From a virus, in the IMG/VR virus record IMGVR_UViG_3300025168_000277, positions 1 to 35,593 of that record: a DNA stretch of 35,593 bases; one strand, written 5' to 3'. The translations under genes were made by a program, and so were the position numbers. Shown here piece after piece: positions 5,452-13,836 of the stretch. Within the stretch, counting starts at the first letter, position 1; each line of letters starts with the position of its first letter. The notes below the pieces were generated by a model. The model searched no databases, was not told the DNA's origin, and saw nothing but the letters and a program-made list of their open reading frames with translations.

Positions 5452-5844
5452 CTAATTCGGTTTTAATATTTCTTTTAATTGTCTGTCTAACTCTTCGTCA
5501 GTCAGTTCATCAACGGTTAATTCTGTATTTGTCTGATCAATTCTAGACAATTTAGGTGATTCAAACTCAGCTAAAGACTTTGCTAAATCAGCAGCCTGTA
5601 TATCGTCACCAGCATCTAGTGCTTTCATCATTAAGATGCGAAGTATATCGATAGCACCTACGGGTTCGTCTTCAAGTGATTCTTTGAATTCTTTAAATTG
5701 TTTAATAGTAACCTTAAGTTTTTCTCTCGCTATATTATTAGCTCTGCGACTTTCAGCTGATTTCAACTGAGCAGCTCGTGCTGTGTCTGGTGTTAGCAAA
5801 GGCTTAAGATTCTTTAAACTATTTGGATGTGAATTATGAGCCAT
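5452..5844 (-). CDS. Putative terminase small subunit, 130 aa
   Basis: The N terminus (NSLKNLKPLLTP then a basic, Arg/Lys/Ala-rich helix to about residue 45) and the helical middle (AIDILRILMMKALDAGD, ADLAKSLAEFESPKLSR) resemble phage small terminase subunits, which bind the packaging site and load the large ATPase. The acidic tail ELTDEELDRQL fits the segment expected to contact the large subunit. AGGAG lies 6 bases before the start on the minus strand. It is the only minus-strand gene in the plus arm, flanked by a bidirectional terminator and a divergent intergenic region. The large terminase is outside this window, so the call rests on sequence pattern alone. Confidence 0.5.
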   Translation of the reverse strand: MAHNSHPNSLKNLKPLLTPDTARAAQLKSAESRRANNIAREKLKVTIKQFKEFKESLEDEPVGAIDILRILMMKALDAGDDIQAADLAKSLAEFESPKLSRIDQTNTELTVDELTDEELDRQLKEILKPN

Positions 5845-5873
5845 GTTAACTCCTCTTGGCTTATTGTAATAAT

Positions 5874-5887
5874 AGAGAACATTCTCT
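5874..5887. promoter_or_regulatory. Inverted repeat in the divergent intergenic region
   Basis: AGAGAA and TTCTCT flank a 2-base centre (CA) between the divergently oriented genes at 5844 (minus) and 5928 (plus). A dyad in this position could be an operator or lie within overlapping promoters. No clear sigma70 boxes are seen nearby. Confidence 0.35.
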
Positions 5888-5927
5888 TTAAGGGGTATAT
5901 AGAAATTATCAAAAGAAAGGATATGTT

Positions 5928-6176
5928 ATGACACAAGATGTTGTAGAAAGACCAGAACACTACACCAGATGGACTGTAGAACCTATTGTTTTCATTATGC
6001 AAAATAATATAGAGTTCTGGAGAGGTAATATAATAAAATATGTTATGCGAGCAGGTTTCAAAAGATATGACCATCAAGACCAAAGATCATCAGAAATAAC
6101 AGATCTTCGTAAAGTAATAAGATATTCAGAAATGCGTATAAATCAACTAGAAGGGAGAGAAGCTAATGACATATGA
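5928..6176 (+). CDS. DUF3310 protein, 82 aa
   Basis: ERPEHYTRW then IMQNNIEFWRGNIIKYVMRAGFK (residues 7-46) and LRKVIRYSEMRI (about 62-73) are the features of DUF3310: PxHY, GNxxKYxxRAG and a closing helix. The domain is frequent in phages of the T7 group, close to replication genes, where it accompanies nucleotide metabolism; its own activity is not established. AAAGGA lies upstream of the ATG. It is the first gene of the replication block and overlaps the next gene by 11 bases. Confidence 0.85.
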   Translation: MTQDVVERPEHYTRWTVEPIVFIMQNNIEFWRGNIIKYVMRAGFKRYDHQDQRSSEITDLRKVIRYSEMRINQLEGREANDI

Positions 6177-6324
6177 AGAAGAACAAAAGCTATCATTCTG
6201 GGATTTCATAGCTCAAAAATATCAATCAGAATACACATGTGTTAAATGTAAAAAGAAATTCAATAGGGTAAGTATAGATAAAGGTAGAACTTGCCCAAAA
6301 TGCAGCAACAAAGAAAGTAAATAA
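6166..6324 (+). CDS. Zinc-ribbon mini-protein, 52 aa
   Basis: CVKC (residues 25-28) and CPKC (residues 43-46) form the four-cysteine pattern of a small zinc ribbon; the N-terminal third is an acidic helix (EEEQKLSFWDFIAQKY). The ATG lies in the end of the DUF3310 gene and the TAA directly precedes the polymerase ATG with no gap, so it is tightly coupled to the polymerase. It may be an accessory nucleic-acid-binding or protein-docking factor; that role is inferred from motif and position. Confidence 0.65.
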   Translation: MTYEEEQKLSFWDFIAQKYQSEYTCVKCKKKFNRVSIDKGRTCPKCSNKESK

Positions 6325-8157
6325 ATGAAAATATGTTATGATATAGAAACAGATGGTTTCGAAGCTAACGTAATATGGTGCTTAGTAGCACAAAATATGG
6401 AGACAGGAATTGTATACAAATACTCTGACCACGACGATAAATTACCTCCTATCAAAGATGGGGTATCACTACTCTCCAACGCCCAAGTACTTATCGGGCA
6501 TAACATCATTGGATTTGACAACGTGCAAGTTGACAAACTCTACGGAACCGACCTCAACTCAAAGAAATGTTACGACACATGGGTCATGTCACAAGTATTA
6601 CGATACAGAAGAACCCATAAGCAAGGACTTGCAGGGTGGGGAGAACATTTAAATAACTCTAAAATACATTATGATGACTGGTCAGGCTATAGTAAAGAAA
6701 TGCTTAGGTACTGTGTACAAGATGTTAAACTTAATGTGTTAGTATATAATGAATTACTAAAAGAATACAAAGCAATACACTCTAAATATCCATTAATAAA
6801 ACAAGGTTTAAAGATAGAGCATGATGCAGCAGTCTTCAATGCAAGAACTAAAGATAAAGGATGGAAGTTTGACACCGAACTAGCTAAATCTAATCTAAGA
6901 ATGATGGAAGAAAAGATGAATACTATATGTAGTACCATCGAACCTGAATTAGGTGATCACAAAGTATACATAGATAAAGAACCTAAGACACCTAAATACA
7001 AAAAGAATGGTGACTACACTATAGTGACTGCAAGAATACTATCAGAGTTCCTAAACTACCCTGTAAAATGTGAAGACACACATGTAATGGCAGCAGGTAC
7101 AGAATTTCAAAGATTTACTGTTAATGATATTACATTAGGTCAACTAGATCTAGTTAAAGAATGGTTGTTAACTAAGAAAGGATGGAAACCTGATGAATTT
7201 ACTAAGAAACGCATGCCGGACGGTAGTTGGATAACCACAACACCTAAACTTACCACCACATCGCTTTTAAAGCTCGGTGGGGTAGGTGAAATGATTGATG
7301 AGTACTATACACTAAGAAATAGAGCATCCGTTATACGTGGCTGGTTAGAGCAGGTAAAGCATGGTCGTATCCACGGAAATATGTGGGTTATAGGCACTCC
7401 TACGTTCAGAGCTAGGCATGAAGTAATCGTAAACTTACCTAGTATAACTGCAAAATATGGTAAAGAATTAAGAGAATTATTTGTAGCTGATAATGATATG
7501 GTTGTTGTTGGAGCAGATAGTAGTGGTAATCAACTACGTGGCCTGTGTCACTATGTAGATAACGATAAATTCACACACGAAGTATGCTTTGGTGATCAAC
7601 ACCAGAGAAATGCTGACTCACTTGGATGCACTAGAGGTATCGCTAAGAACTATCTATACGCCTACTTGTTTGGTGCTGGAGATGCAAAGCTAGGTCAAGT
7701 GCTTACTGGTAAATCAAATGCTAAAATTGGAAAAGAATCTAGAGTTAAATTCTCCAAAGGTATTAAAGGTCTAGATGAATTACGAAAATGGGTAACTAGT
7801 ACTTGGAACACAACGTATCACAATCAAGGTACTGGTTGGTTCCCTGCACTAGATGGTAGACCTGTGTTCGCTACTTCAGAACATCAATGTTTAAACTATC
7901 TACTACAAACAACTGAAGGTATTACCTGTAAAGCTGCATTATCATACTCTATGAATAAAATCAAAGAAGAAGGACTAGAAGCTGAACCAAGATTATTCTA
8001 TCATGATGAAATTGCATACGTATCATCAAAGAAAGATGCTAATCGTGTTGGAGAAATACTAAAAGAATCTTTCAAAGAAGCACCCAAAATGTTTGGTGTA
8101 ACATGTATGGATGGCGGTGACTACGTTGTAGGCTCAAGCTATGCGGATGTACATTAA
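6325..8157 (+). CDS. Family A (T7-like) DNA polymerase with 3'-5' exonuclease, 610 aa
   Basis: This is the replicative polymerase. The N-terminal proofreading exonuclease has ExoI D6/E8 (YDIETDG), ExoII D65 (GHNIIGFD) and ExoIII Y129/D133 (YCVQD). The polymerase domain has motif A with D398 (GADSSGNQLR), motif B R437-K441-Y445 (RGIAKNYLYAYLFGAGD) and motif C H560-D561-E562 (YHDE). All catalytic residues are present. It is shorter than T7 gp5 (about 704 aa), so the insertions are reduced; a thioredoxin-binding loop is not obvious. The HNH gene starts in its stop codon (TAATG). Family assignment is firm. Confidence 0.97.
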   Translation: MKICYDIETDGFEANVIWCLVAQNMETGIVYKYSDHDDKLPPIKDGVSLLSNAQVLIGHNIIGFDNVQVDKLYGTDLNSKKCYDTWVMSQVLRYRRTHKQGLAGWGEHLNNSKIHYDDWSGYSKEMLRYCVQDVKLNVLVYNELLKEYKAIHSKYPLIKQGLKIEHDAAVFNARTKDKGWKFDTELAKSNLRMMEEKMNTICSTIEPELGDHKVYIDKEPKTPKYKKNGDYTIVTARILSEFLNYPVKCEDTHVMAAGTEFQRFTVNDITLGQLDLVKEWLLTKKGWKPDEFTKKRMPDGSWITTTPKLTTTSLLKLGGVGEMIDEYYTLRNRASVIRGWLEQVKHGRIHGNMWVIGTPTFRARHEVIVNLPSITAKYGKELRELFVADNDMVVVGADSSGNQLRGLCHYVDNDKFTHEVCFGDQHQRNADSLGCTRGIAKNYLYAYLFGAGDAKLGQVLTGKSNAKIGKESRVKFSKGIKGLDELRKWVTSTWNTTYHNQGTGWFPALDGRPVFATSEHQCLNYLLQTTEGITCKAALSYSMNKIKEEGLEAEPRLFYHDEIAYVSSKKDANRVGEILKESFKEAPKMFGVTCMDGGDYVVGSSYADVH

Positions 8158-8501
8158 TGGCTAGTATGGGGTCACCTAAGAATGTAAAATATGGTGGATG
8201 TAGATACACTTCACGATGGGTAAGACAAAGATATCGTAAAGATATCATACACAGATGGAAAAGAATGAAAGGGTGTAAGAAATGTGGTTATAACGAGAAT
8301 GGAGTAGCTCTTGATCTTGACCATATAGAACCCGGAAAGAAAGCTTTTGCAATAGGTAATGGTAGATCCATATCATCTAAAACATGGCTTGTTGTAAAAG
8401 AAGAACTATCAAAATGTCAAGTACTATGTAAGAACTGTCATGCAGTAAAGACATACGTTAACCAAGATACTTATAAAGAAAGGAGTAAGTATGCAAGATA
8501 A
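8157..8501 (+). CDS. HNH endonuclease, 114 aa
   Basis: The protein has the Cys4-type HNH fold: CKKC (40-43), LDLDHIEP with D55-H56, and CKNCHAVK (91-98). These residues bind zinc and the catalytic metal. The basic N terminus would contact DNA. The gene sits between polymerase and exonuclease, overlapping the polymerase stop and the exonuclease start. T7 also has an HNH gene (5.3) after its polymerase, so it is probably a selfish homing endonuclease that settled there; a role in DNA metabolism is possible. Confidence 0.92.
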   Translation: MASMGSPKNVKYGGCRYTSRWVRQRYRKDIIHRWKRMKGCKKCGYNENGVALDLDHIEPGKKAFAIGNGRSISSKTWLVVKEELSKCQVLCKNCHAVKTYVNQDTYKERSKYAR

Positions 8502-9303
8502 TAATGGCGTAATACTAGTAGATGCTGATTCAATATACTTTAAAGCAGCATGTGTAACTAAAACAAAACGATCTATAAAAAGAAATATAGACTCGTTAAT
8601 GGCTGAAATAGATGGTCAATGTTTTATGAACGAATTAAAAGTAGCTGTCAAAGGTCGTGGTAATTTTAGAAAAGATATATATAAATTATATAAATCTAAT
8701 AGACCTAAATTAGATAAAGATCTAAGAGAAGCCCTTAACTATGGATACACCCATATGGTTAAGAAATGGAAAGCAATACCTGCAAATGGTATGGAAGCAG
8801 ATGACTTAGTGTCTATATGGGCTTACGAAGCTCGTGAAAAAGAAAATCAATATGTAGTAGTAGGTATCGATAAAGATTTACTACAGATACCCGGAAATCA
8901 TTATAACTTCAATAAGAAAACACATAGATTTGTTAGTGATGATGAAGCGCACAAACTTCTTATGATACAATGCTTAACTGGTGATCGTACAGATAACATA
9001 CCGGGAATAAAAGGTATTGGTCCAAAGAAAGCTGAGAAGATACTAGAAGGTGTAAACAATGATGTTATGTGGAGACATGTTAAGAAAGCATGGCAAGAAC
9101 ATAATGCAGGTGACCCTAAAATATCTTTAAGATTACTATCAATGATAAAAACATGGGAAGAATATGAAGATATTAAATCATCTATTGAAGATAAAGCCCT
9201 TGAGTGCCAACAAAACTCTGGGAGCAAGAGGGAAGAACTCCTTCAAGAGCGCGGAGTACGTGAAGTACCAGAAGGAAATAGCGGAGTTACTGAAGGATGT
9301 TAA
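8491..9303 (+). CDS. 5'-3' exonuclease (FEN / T7 gp6-like), 270 aa
   Basis: Acidic metal ligands lie in ILVDADSIYF (residues 8-17), GMEADDLV and VVVGIDKDLLQIPG, and a helix-three-turn-helix DNA-binding element in TGDRTDNIPGIKGIGPKKAEKIL, marking a flap-endonuclease-type 5'-3' exonuclease that removes RNA primers and degrades host DNA. AAAGGAG lies upstream of ATG 8491, in the end of the HNH gene. The last 45 or so residues are low in family character and are read through the start of the next gene in another frame, a 140-base overlap. The gene may have lost an earlier stop codon, or an indel may be present. Confidence 0.92.
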   Translation: MQDNNGVILVDADSIYFKAACVTKTKRSIKRNIDSLMAEIDGQCFMNELKVAVKGRGNFRKDIYKLYKSNRPKLDKDLREALNYGYTHMVKKWKAIPANGMEADDLVSIWAYEAREKENQYVVVGIDKDLLQIPGNHYNFNKKTHRFVSDDEAHKLLMIQCLTGDRTDNIPGIKGIGPKKAEKILEGVNNDVMWRHVKKAWQEHNAGDPKISLRLLSMIKTWEEYEDIKSSIEDKALECQQNSGSKREELLQERGVREVPEGNSGVTEGC

Positions 9304-9532
9304 ATGGCCTTTCGGGGTCAACCAAGTAACATTCGAAGTCGAAGGAGGATTCTCTAATAGAGGAGCTGATCTTGACAATATAATTAAACCAATATTAGAT
9401 ACATATCAAAGGATATTTGAGGACTTCAATGATAACAGAGTATATAAAATCAAACTCACAAAACGAATCACCCCAAAAGGAGATGAGTACATCAGAGTCA
9501 GAATTTACGAAGAGCCAGAACAAGAAGAGTGA
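9164..9532 (+). CDS. RusA-like Holliday junction resolvase, 122 aa
   Basis: KIKPLSANK near the N terminus and SNRGADLDNIIKPILDTYQ (residues 64-82) with FNDNRVYKI are the RusA pattern: the two Asp in DLDN and the later Asp coordinate magnesium. RusA enzymes resolve four-way junctions and help process replication intermediates before packaging. GGGAAG precedes ATG 9164; the conserved core starts soon after, so a later start is unlikely (TTG 9185 at most). It overlaps the exonuclease gene by 140 bases in the +1 frame. Confidence 0.87.
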   Translation: MKILNHLLKIKPLSANKTLGARGKNSFKSAEYVKYQKEIAELLKDVKWPFGVNQVTFEVEGGFSNRGADLDNIIKPILDTYQRIFEDFNDNRVYKIKLTKRITPKGDEYIRVRIYEEPEQEE

Positions 9533-9605
9533 TGGTAAGAAACTTAAAAGAAAAATAAATAAATCAAACAATAGAAAGCTAAAGGCAGAAAGAGATTACT
9601 TATGA
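9483..9605 (+). CDS. Small lysine-rich protein, 40 aa
   Basis: The frame bridges the gap between the resolvase and the primase-helicase and its TGA overlaps the primase ATG (ATGA at 9602). The C-terminal half is strongly basic (KKLKRKINKSNNRKLKAERD), which would suit nucleic-acid binding. An AGGAG directly abuts ATG 9483, too close for optimal use; in-frame starts at 9417 and 9432 lie deeper in the resolvase gene. Not recognised; it may only serve to couple translation. Confidence 0.4.
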   Translation: MSTSESEFTKSQNKKSDGKKLKRKINKSNNRKLKAERDYL

Positions 9606-11218
9606 GCAGATACACGATGGGTCCATGTGAATTCTGTGGTTCGTCTGATGCATTTGCGTCTTACGAAGACGGAGTAGGTACATGTTTTAGTTGTAATAAA
9701 TCTAAGAAATTAACTGAGGAAAGGGATGAGCCAATCACCTATACAAGTAATGATAACATCACCAACATCTCTGCTTATTCTAGTTACGGTATATCTAGTC
9801 GTAACATATCTAAGGAAGTAGTAGATCACTATGGTGTTAAAATGTCAACAACTCCCGATGGAAAACCGGGGTCACACTACTATCCATATACTAAAAAGAA
9901 TGAGATAGTAGCATATAAAGAAAGAATATTACCAAAAGATTTCAGAATACATGGTAACTTTACAAATGTAGAGTTGTTTGGTCAAAATACATCTATTGGT
10001 AATAGAATGCTAGTAATAACTGAAGGTGAACTAGATGCAATGGCAGTATGTGAATCCTTCTATAGAAAATCTAAGAAGTTTTACCCATGCGTGTCTATAC
10101 CTTCTGCATCAGCAATTAAAATTGTACTTGAACAAAGAGATTGGATAAATAAATTTGATACTGTTGTCCTAATGTTTGATCAAGATGAAGCAGGAGAAAA
10201 GTGCACAACAGCAGTAGCTAAAATGATACCTGCAGGTAAAGTAAAGATTGCTAAACTACCTAAGAAAGATCCATGTGCTGTACTATCAGAGCTTGGATCA
10301 CAAACTTTAGAAAGATGTGTATGGGATGCACAACCTTGGTCACCTGCTGGAATTGTAGTAGGAGAACAAATATGGAAACAGTTTACTGATAGACAAAACA
10401 TAGAGTCTGTACCATACCCTGATTGCCTAGAAGGTCTTAATAGAAAGCTTAAAGGTATCAGACATGGTGAGATAACACTGTTCACTAGTGGTACTGGTAG
10501 TGGTAAAAGTACTGTAATTAAAGAAATTGTATTAGATCTACTACATAAAACAGACTATAAAGTAGGGTTAATATCCCTAGAAGAAAGCATTGGAGATACT
10601 GCAGAAAAGTTTATATCTATGGAACTACGTAAAAATATAATTGAAACAGTAGATCCAACAGATGATGCAACTAGATCCGCATTTAATTCTGTGTTTGGTA
10701 ATGAAAACCTAATACTACTAGATCATCAAGGATCTGTAGGTGACTCAACTCTAATCGAAAAGATAGAGTACATGGCATTAATGGGTTGTAAATACTTAGT
10801 GCTAGACCACATAACTATAGCTGTATCTGAAGGATCTGAGGGACTCTCAGGTAATGAAGCAGTAGATAAAATTATGTCTGACCTGTTAAAGATTGTTAAG
10901 AAACACAACATATGGTTAGGTCTTATCTCCCACCTACGTAAGTCACAAGGTGGTACTAAAAGTTTTGAAGAAGGAAAGCTTGCCTCCATTGATGACATCA
11001 AAGGTTCAGGTTCTATTAAACAAATATCATTTGATATCATTAGCTTTGCTAGAAACCTGTTAGCTGAATCTGATTCAGAACGTAACATAATAAAGTTCAG
11101 AGTATTAAAATCTAGATTCACTGGACTAACTGGTAGCGCAGGGTCAGCAATGTATAACCACAAAACCAGCCGATTAACTGCTACAGGGGGCTTTGACTTT
11201 GTAGCTACAGGAGATTAA
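9602..11218 (+). CDS. T7 gp4-like primase-helicase, 538 aa
   Basis: A single protein that primes lagging-strand synthesis and unwinds DNA. The zinc-binding site uses C9, C12, C28 and C31. The TOPRIM primase core has E141 (ITEGELDAM) and D193/D195 (MFDQDEAG). The RecA-type helicase has Walker A GTGSGKST (297-304, K302), Walker B near D402 (YLVLDH) and the H motif WLGLISHLRK. Length and domain order match T7 gp4A, so both activities should be intact. It ends two bases before the RNA polymerase start. Confidence 0.96.
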   Translation: MSRYTMGPCEFCGSSDAFASYEDGVGTCFSCNKSKKLTEERDEPITYTSNDNITNISAYSSYGISSRNISKEVVDHYGVKMSTTPDGKPGSHYYPYTKKNEIVAYKERILPKDFRIHGNFTNVELFGQNTSIGNRMLVITEGELDAMAVCESFYRKSKKFYPCVSIPSASAIKIVLEQRDWINKFDTVVLMFDQDEAGEKCTTAVAKMIPAGKVKIAKLPKKDPCAVLSELGSQTLERCVWDAQPWSPAGIVVGEQIWKQFTDRQNIESVPYPDCLEGLNRKLKGIRHGEITLFTSGTGSGKSTVIKEIVLDLLHKTDYKVGLISLEESIGDTAEKFISMELRKNIIETVDPTDDATRSAFNSVFGNENLILLDHQGSVGDSTLIEKIEYMALMGCKYLVLDHITIAVSEGSEGLSGNEAVDKIMSDLLKIVKKHNIWLGLISHLRKSQGGTKSFEEGKLASIDDIKGSGSIKQISFDIISFARNLLAESDSERNIIKFRVLKSRFTGLTGSAGSAMYNHKTSRLTATGGFDFVATGD

Positions 11219-11219
11219 C

Positions 11220-13529
11220 ATGCAGCCTATTTATGAGGTTAGAGACTACCTCATTGAGAAAGTGAGGACTGTCAATAGTAAGAATCCAAAAGCAAATACA
11301 GGCGCAGTAATACTGCAATACAACAAGGACTACGAAACAAATATGGAAGGCTTTGTAAAGAATGCTCTCCAAACTATACAAATATTGTTCACAACCAGTA
11401 GTAGTTCTAATCCTGTAGGAACAGCCAGCTTAACTAATGTATCATTCAAAATAGGAAGAGAAATTAGTAAAGAACTAGGAAGAGAATTAACTTGGCTTAA
11501 TCAAATTAGACTAGGTGACCTGTTCGTAGAAGCATTCTATCAATGTGGTTTTGCAGATATATATTATCCAAAAACTAGAAACACTAGTTATATTATATCT
11601 GCAACAGCTAGATGGGTAGAGCTGGCAGACATACCCGGTATGTTCTCTAGAATAAACCTACTGCACACTTCAATCACACCACCAAGAAACATTAATGGTA
11701 TGATGCAGAAGTCAGGAGCAGTATTTTTCCCTGTAATAAAAGGTAAAACTGCAAAAGATTTTCTAGAGTTAGACAAACCATATATACGGTCAATAAATAA
11801 ACTGCAAAACTCTGGATGGAGAATAAACAGAAGAGTACTAGATGTTATAGAGAAATACAAAGAAGTATTCTCTAGCTCTATACCATTTAAAGACAACGAT
11901 GCTAAAGAATTAAAACGTAGAAGTCAGGCATTAGAATGGAGTTTCATTATAGCTAAAGCTAATATATTAAAAGATGAAGATATATTCTATCAATATCTAG
12001 ACGCTGACTACAGAGGACGATTGTACTACAAAGAACCTTTCCTAAACTATCAAGGATCAGATATATCTCGTGGTATGTTAAAGTTCGCAAGAGCTAAACC
12101 TATGACACAAGAAGGTCTGTATTGGTTAGCAGTACATACAGCAACAAGTTACAATGCAAGCTTTAGTATAGATAAAATACCAGAGTGGTGTGAATCTGAT
12201 TATGAATCATACCTAAAAGAAGAAGGACTAGATGATATATCCGTAGATAAAATGACATTAGACGATAGAGTACGATGGGTTAATGAAAATATGGATGCAA
12301 TTGTTAACTTAGGTACAGATGGTGAGATTGATTCTGAAGCAGAAAAGATAGTAACTTTCTTAGCTTGCTGTATTGAATGGTCTGACTACACTAAAGCTGT
12401 AAAAGATAAAAGAATACATATGTCTAACCTTCCAATACCTATCGATGGGTCTAACAACGGGTGGCAACACTTAGGTGCTATATCTAAAGATACTCAAACA
12501 GGTGATCTTGTTGGTCTTATACCTAGAGAAATACAGAAAGACTTCTATGTACAAACTGCAAAAGAACTAATTAATCTAACAGATGATGAAAGGTTAATAA
12601 GCATACTAAACATGATGCCTATGAAAAGTATACGTAAAGGTATTACTAAACGTGGCAGCATGACTCGTGCCTACTCAGCAGGTGCTAAGAAGATCGCTGA
12701 GAATATGTTCTTTGATTGTAAAGCAGAAGATTATCATACAGAATATGGTATAACTCAGGACGATTGCAACAAGTTTGCTAAGGTATTAATAAAAGCAATC
12801 AATAATGTATGTCCGGGTCCATTACAGACTATGAGTTACCTTCAAGAGCTTGCTAAGTATGAACTTGGTACTTTCAAGAAGGTTGATGAAGATGGAAAGA
12901 TAGCAGGACCAGAGTATAAAGAAGCTGTAAAGAGAAGATCAGAATTGTTCAAAACAAAAGACATAACTGATGAAGAAATTGATGAGTTAAATGAACTTGT
13001 AAAGTTTACATCAAAATACAAATCAATTCTTGTATACGGCAATGGTGCTGATAGAGTTAAATGGACTACCCCATCTGGATTCAGTGTTGAATATACAAAA
13101 TTCAGAATGGAACGTAAGAAAGGTAGAGGTACTATCGCAGGGTTCAAGAAAAACAGTGGTGGTCATCAAGGGATAAACCACGTTGCTCAGACAGCAACTA
13201 TATATCCTGACATACAAGGGTTCTTGTGTGGTATATCACCAAATGTAATACACTCACTCGATGCAAGTCACATGGCTCTAGTAATAGATCAGTGGCATGG
13301 AGAGTTTGGTGCAGTGCATGATAGCTTCTCCACCCATGCATGTGACGTTGAACACCTCATTGGTATAACCAAGAGAGCGTTCATAGACATGTATGATGTA
13401 GATAACTTCTACAACTGGCTCGAACAAGAGCTAATATCTGAAGACCATGAGGGTCTAGAGGTACAACAACCACAGTTAGGTACACTAGATGTCAATGACA
13501 TCCAAGAGTCCGACTACTTCTTCGCATAG
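11220..13529 (+). CDS. T7-like single-subunit RNA polymerase, 769 aa
   Basis: The polymerase shows the family motifs in order: GR element with R267 (DYRGRLYY), motif A D409 (IDGSNNGWQH), motif B K477 to Y485 (TKRGSMTRAYS), HSLDASH, and motif C D701 (VHDSF), ending SDYFFA, very like the T7 C terminus. Motif B has Ser486 where T7 has Gly. Y485 is the residue equivalent to T7 Y639 and is retained. It is shorter than T7 RNAP (883 aa), so the N-terminal promoter-binding region is reduced. It lies at the end of the replication block and probably transcribes later genes. Confidence 0.96.
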   Translation: MQPIYEVRDYLIEKVRTVNSKNPKANTGAVILQYNKDYETNMEGFVKNALQTIQILFTTSSSSNPVGTASLTNVSFKIGREISKELGRELTWLNQIRLGDLFVEAFYQCGFADIYYPKTRNTSYIISATARWVELADIPGMFSRINLLHTSITPPRNINGMMQKSGAVFFPVIKGKTAKDFLELDKPYIRSINKLQNSGWRINRRVLDVIEKYKEVFSSSIPFKDNDAKELKRRSQALEWSFIIAKANILKDEDIFYQYLDADYRGRLYYKEPFLNYQGSDISRGMLKFARAKPMTQEGLYWLAVHTATSYNASFSIDKIPEWCESDYESYLKEEGLDDISVDKMTLDDRVRWVNENMDAIVNLGTDGEIDSEAEKIVTFLACCIEWSDYTKAVKDKRIHMSNLPIPIDGSNNGWQHLGAISKDTQTGDLVGLIPREIQKDFYVQTAKELINLTDDERLISILNMMPMKSIRKGITKRGSMTRAYSAGAKKIAENMFFDCKAEDYHTEYGITQDDCNKFAKVLIKAINNVCPGPLQTMSYLQELAKYELGTFKKVDEDGKIAGPEYKEAVKRRSELFKTKDITDEEIDELNELVKFTSKYKSILVYGNGADRVKWTTPSGFSVEYTKFRMERKKGRGTIAGFKKNSGGHQGINHVAQTATIYPDIQGFLCGISPNVIHSLDASHMALVIDQWHGEFGAVHDSFSTHACDVEHLIGITKRAFIDMYDVDNFYNWLEQELISEDHEGLEVQQPQLGTLDVNDIQESDYFFA

Positions 13530-13537
13530 GAGGTGTT

Positions 13538-13777
13538 ATGAGTAGAGAATATAATATTTTAGCACTAAGAGGTGCTGATATAAAGGATCAAGAGTATGTA
13601 GAAATGTATGATTTAGACCCTAAGTTAGCAAACACACCAGATATAAACTACGCAATGTTAGATCTGGTTTACAAAGAAAACTTGAAAGAAGGAAGCACAG
13701 AAGCTAGAGCTAATGAGCTACGATCAAGTGCTGAAAGAGACATGAAGATATTGCTTGCCAAGAAAGGCTGGCTCTAA
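13538..13777 (+). CDS. Hypothetical protein downstream of RNA polymerase, 79 aa
   Basis: AGGAGGT gives a strong binding site before ATG 13538, eight bases after the polymerase stop. The product is acidic and helical (LDPKLANTPDINYAMLDLVYKENL, then a helix rich in Ala/Arg/Glu). No domain recognised. As the last gene of the plus arm it ends just before the shared terminator. A regulator of the polymerase is conceivable from position alone. Confidence 0.65.
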   Translation: MSREYNILALRGADIKDQEYVEMYDLDPKLANTPDINYAMLDLVYKENLKEGSTEARANELRSSAERDMKILLAKKGWL

Positions 13778-13788
13778 TAAATAAAAAA

Positions 13789-13836
13789 CCCCCACTAGGA
13801 ATCCTTAATTGGAAACTTAGTGGGGGTATTTTTTTT
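13789..13836. terminator. Bidirectional terminator between converging arms
   Basis: CCCCCACTAGG (13789-13799) pairs with CTTAGTGGGGG (13816-13826), about ten base pairs. A T-run follows on the plus side (13829-13836) and an A-run precedes the stem (13783-13788), giving a U-run on the minus transcript. It ends transcription of both the plus replication arm and the minus virion arm. Confidence 0.88.

Noticed and set aside
10726-11163. 145-codon minus-strand open frame inside primase-helicase
   Set aside because: Antisense shadow of a gene with clear catalytic motifs.
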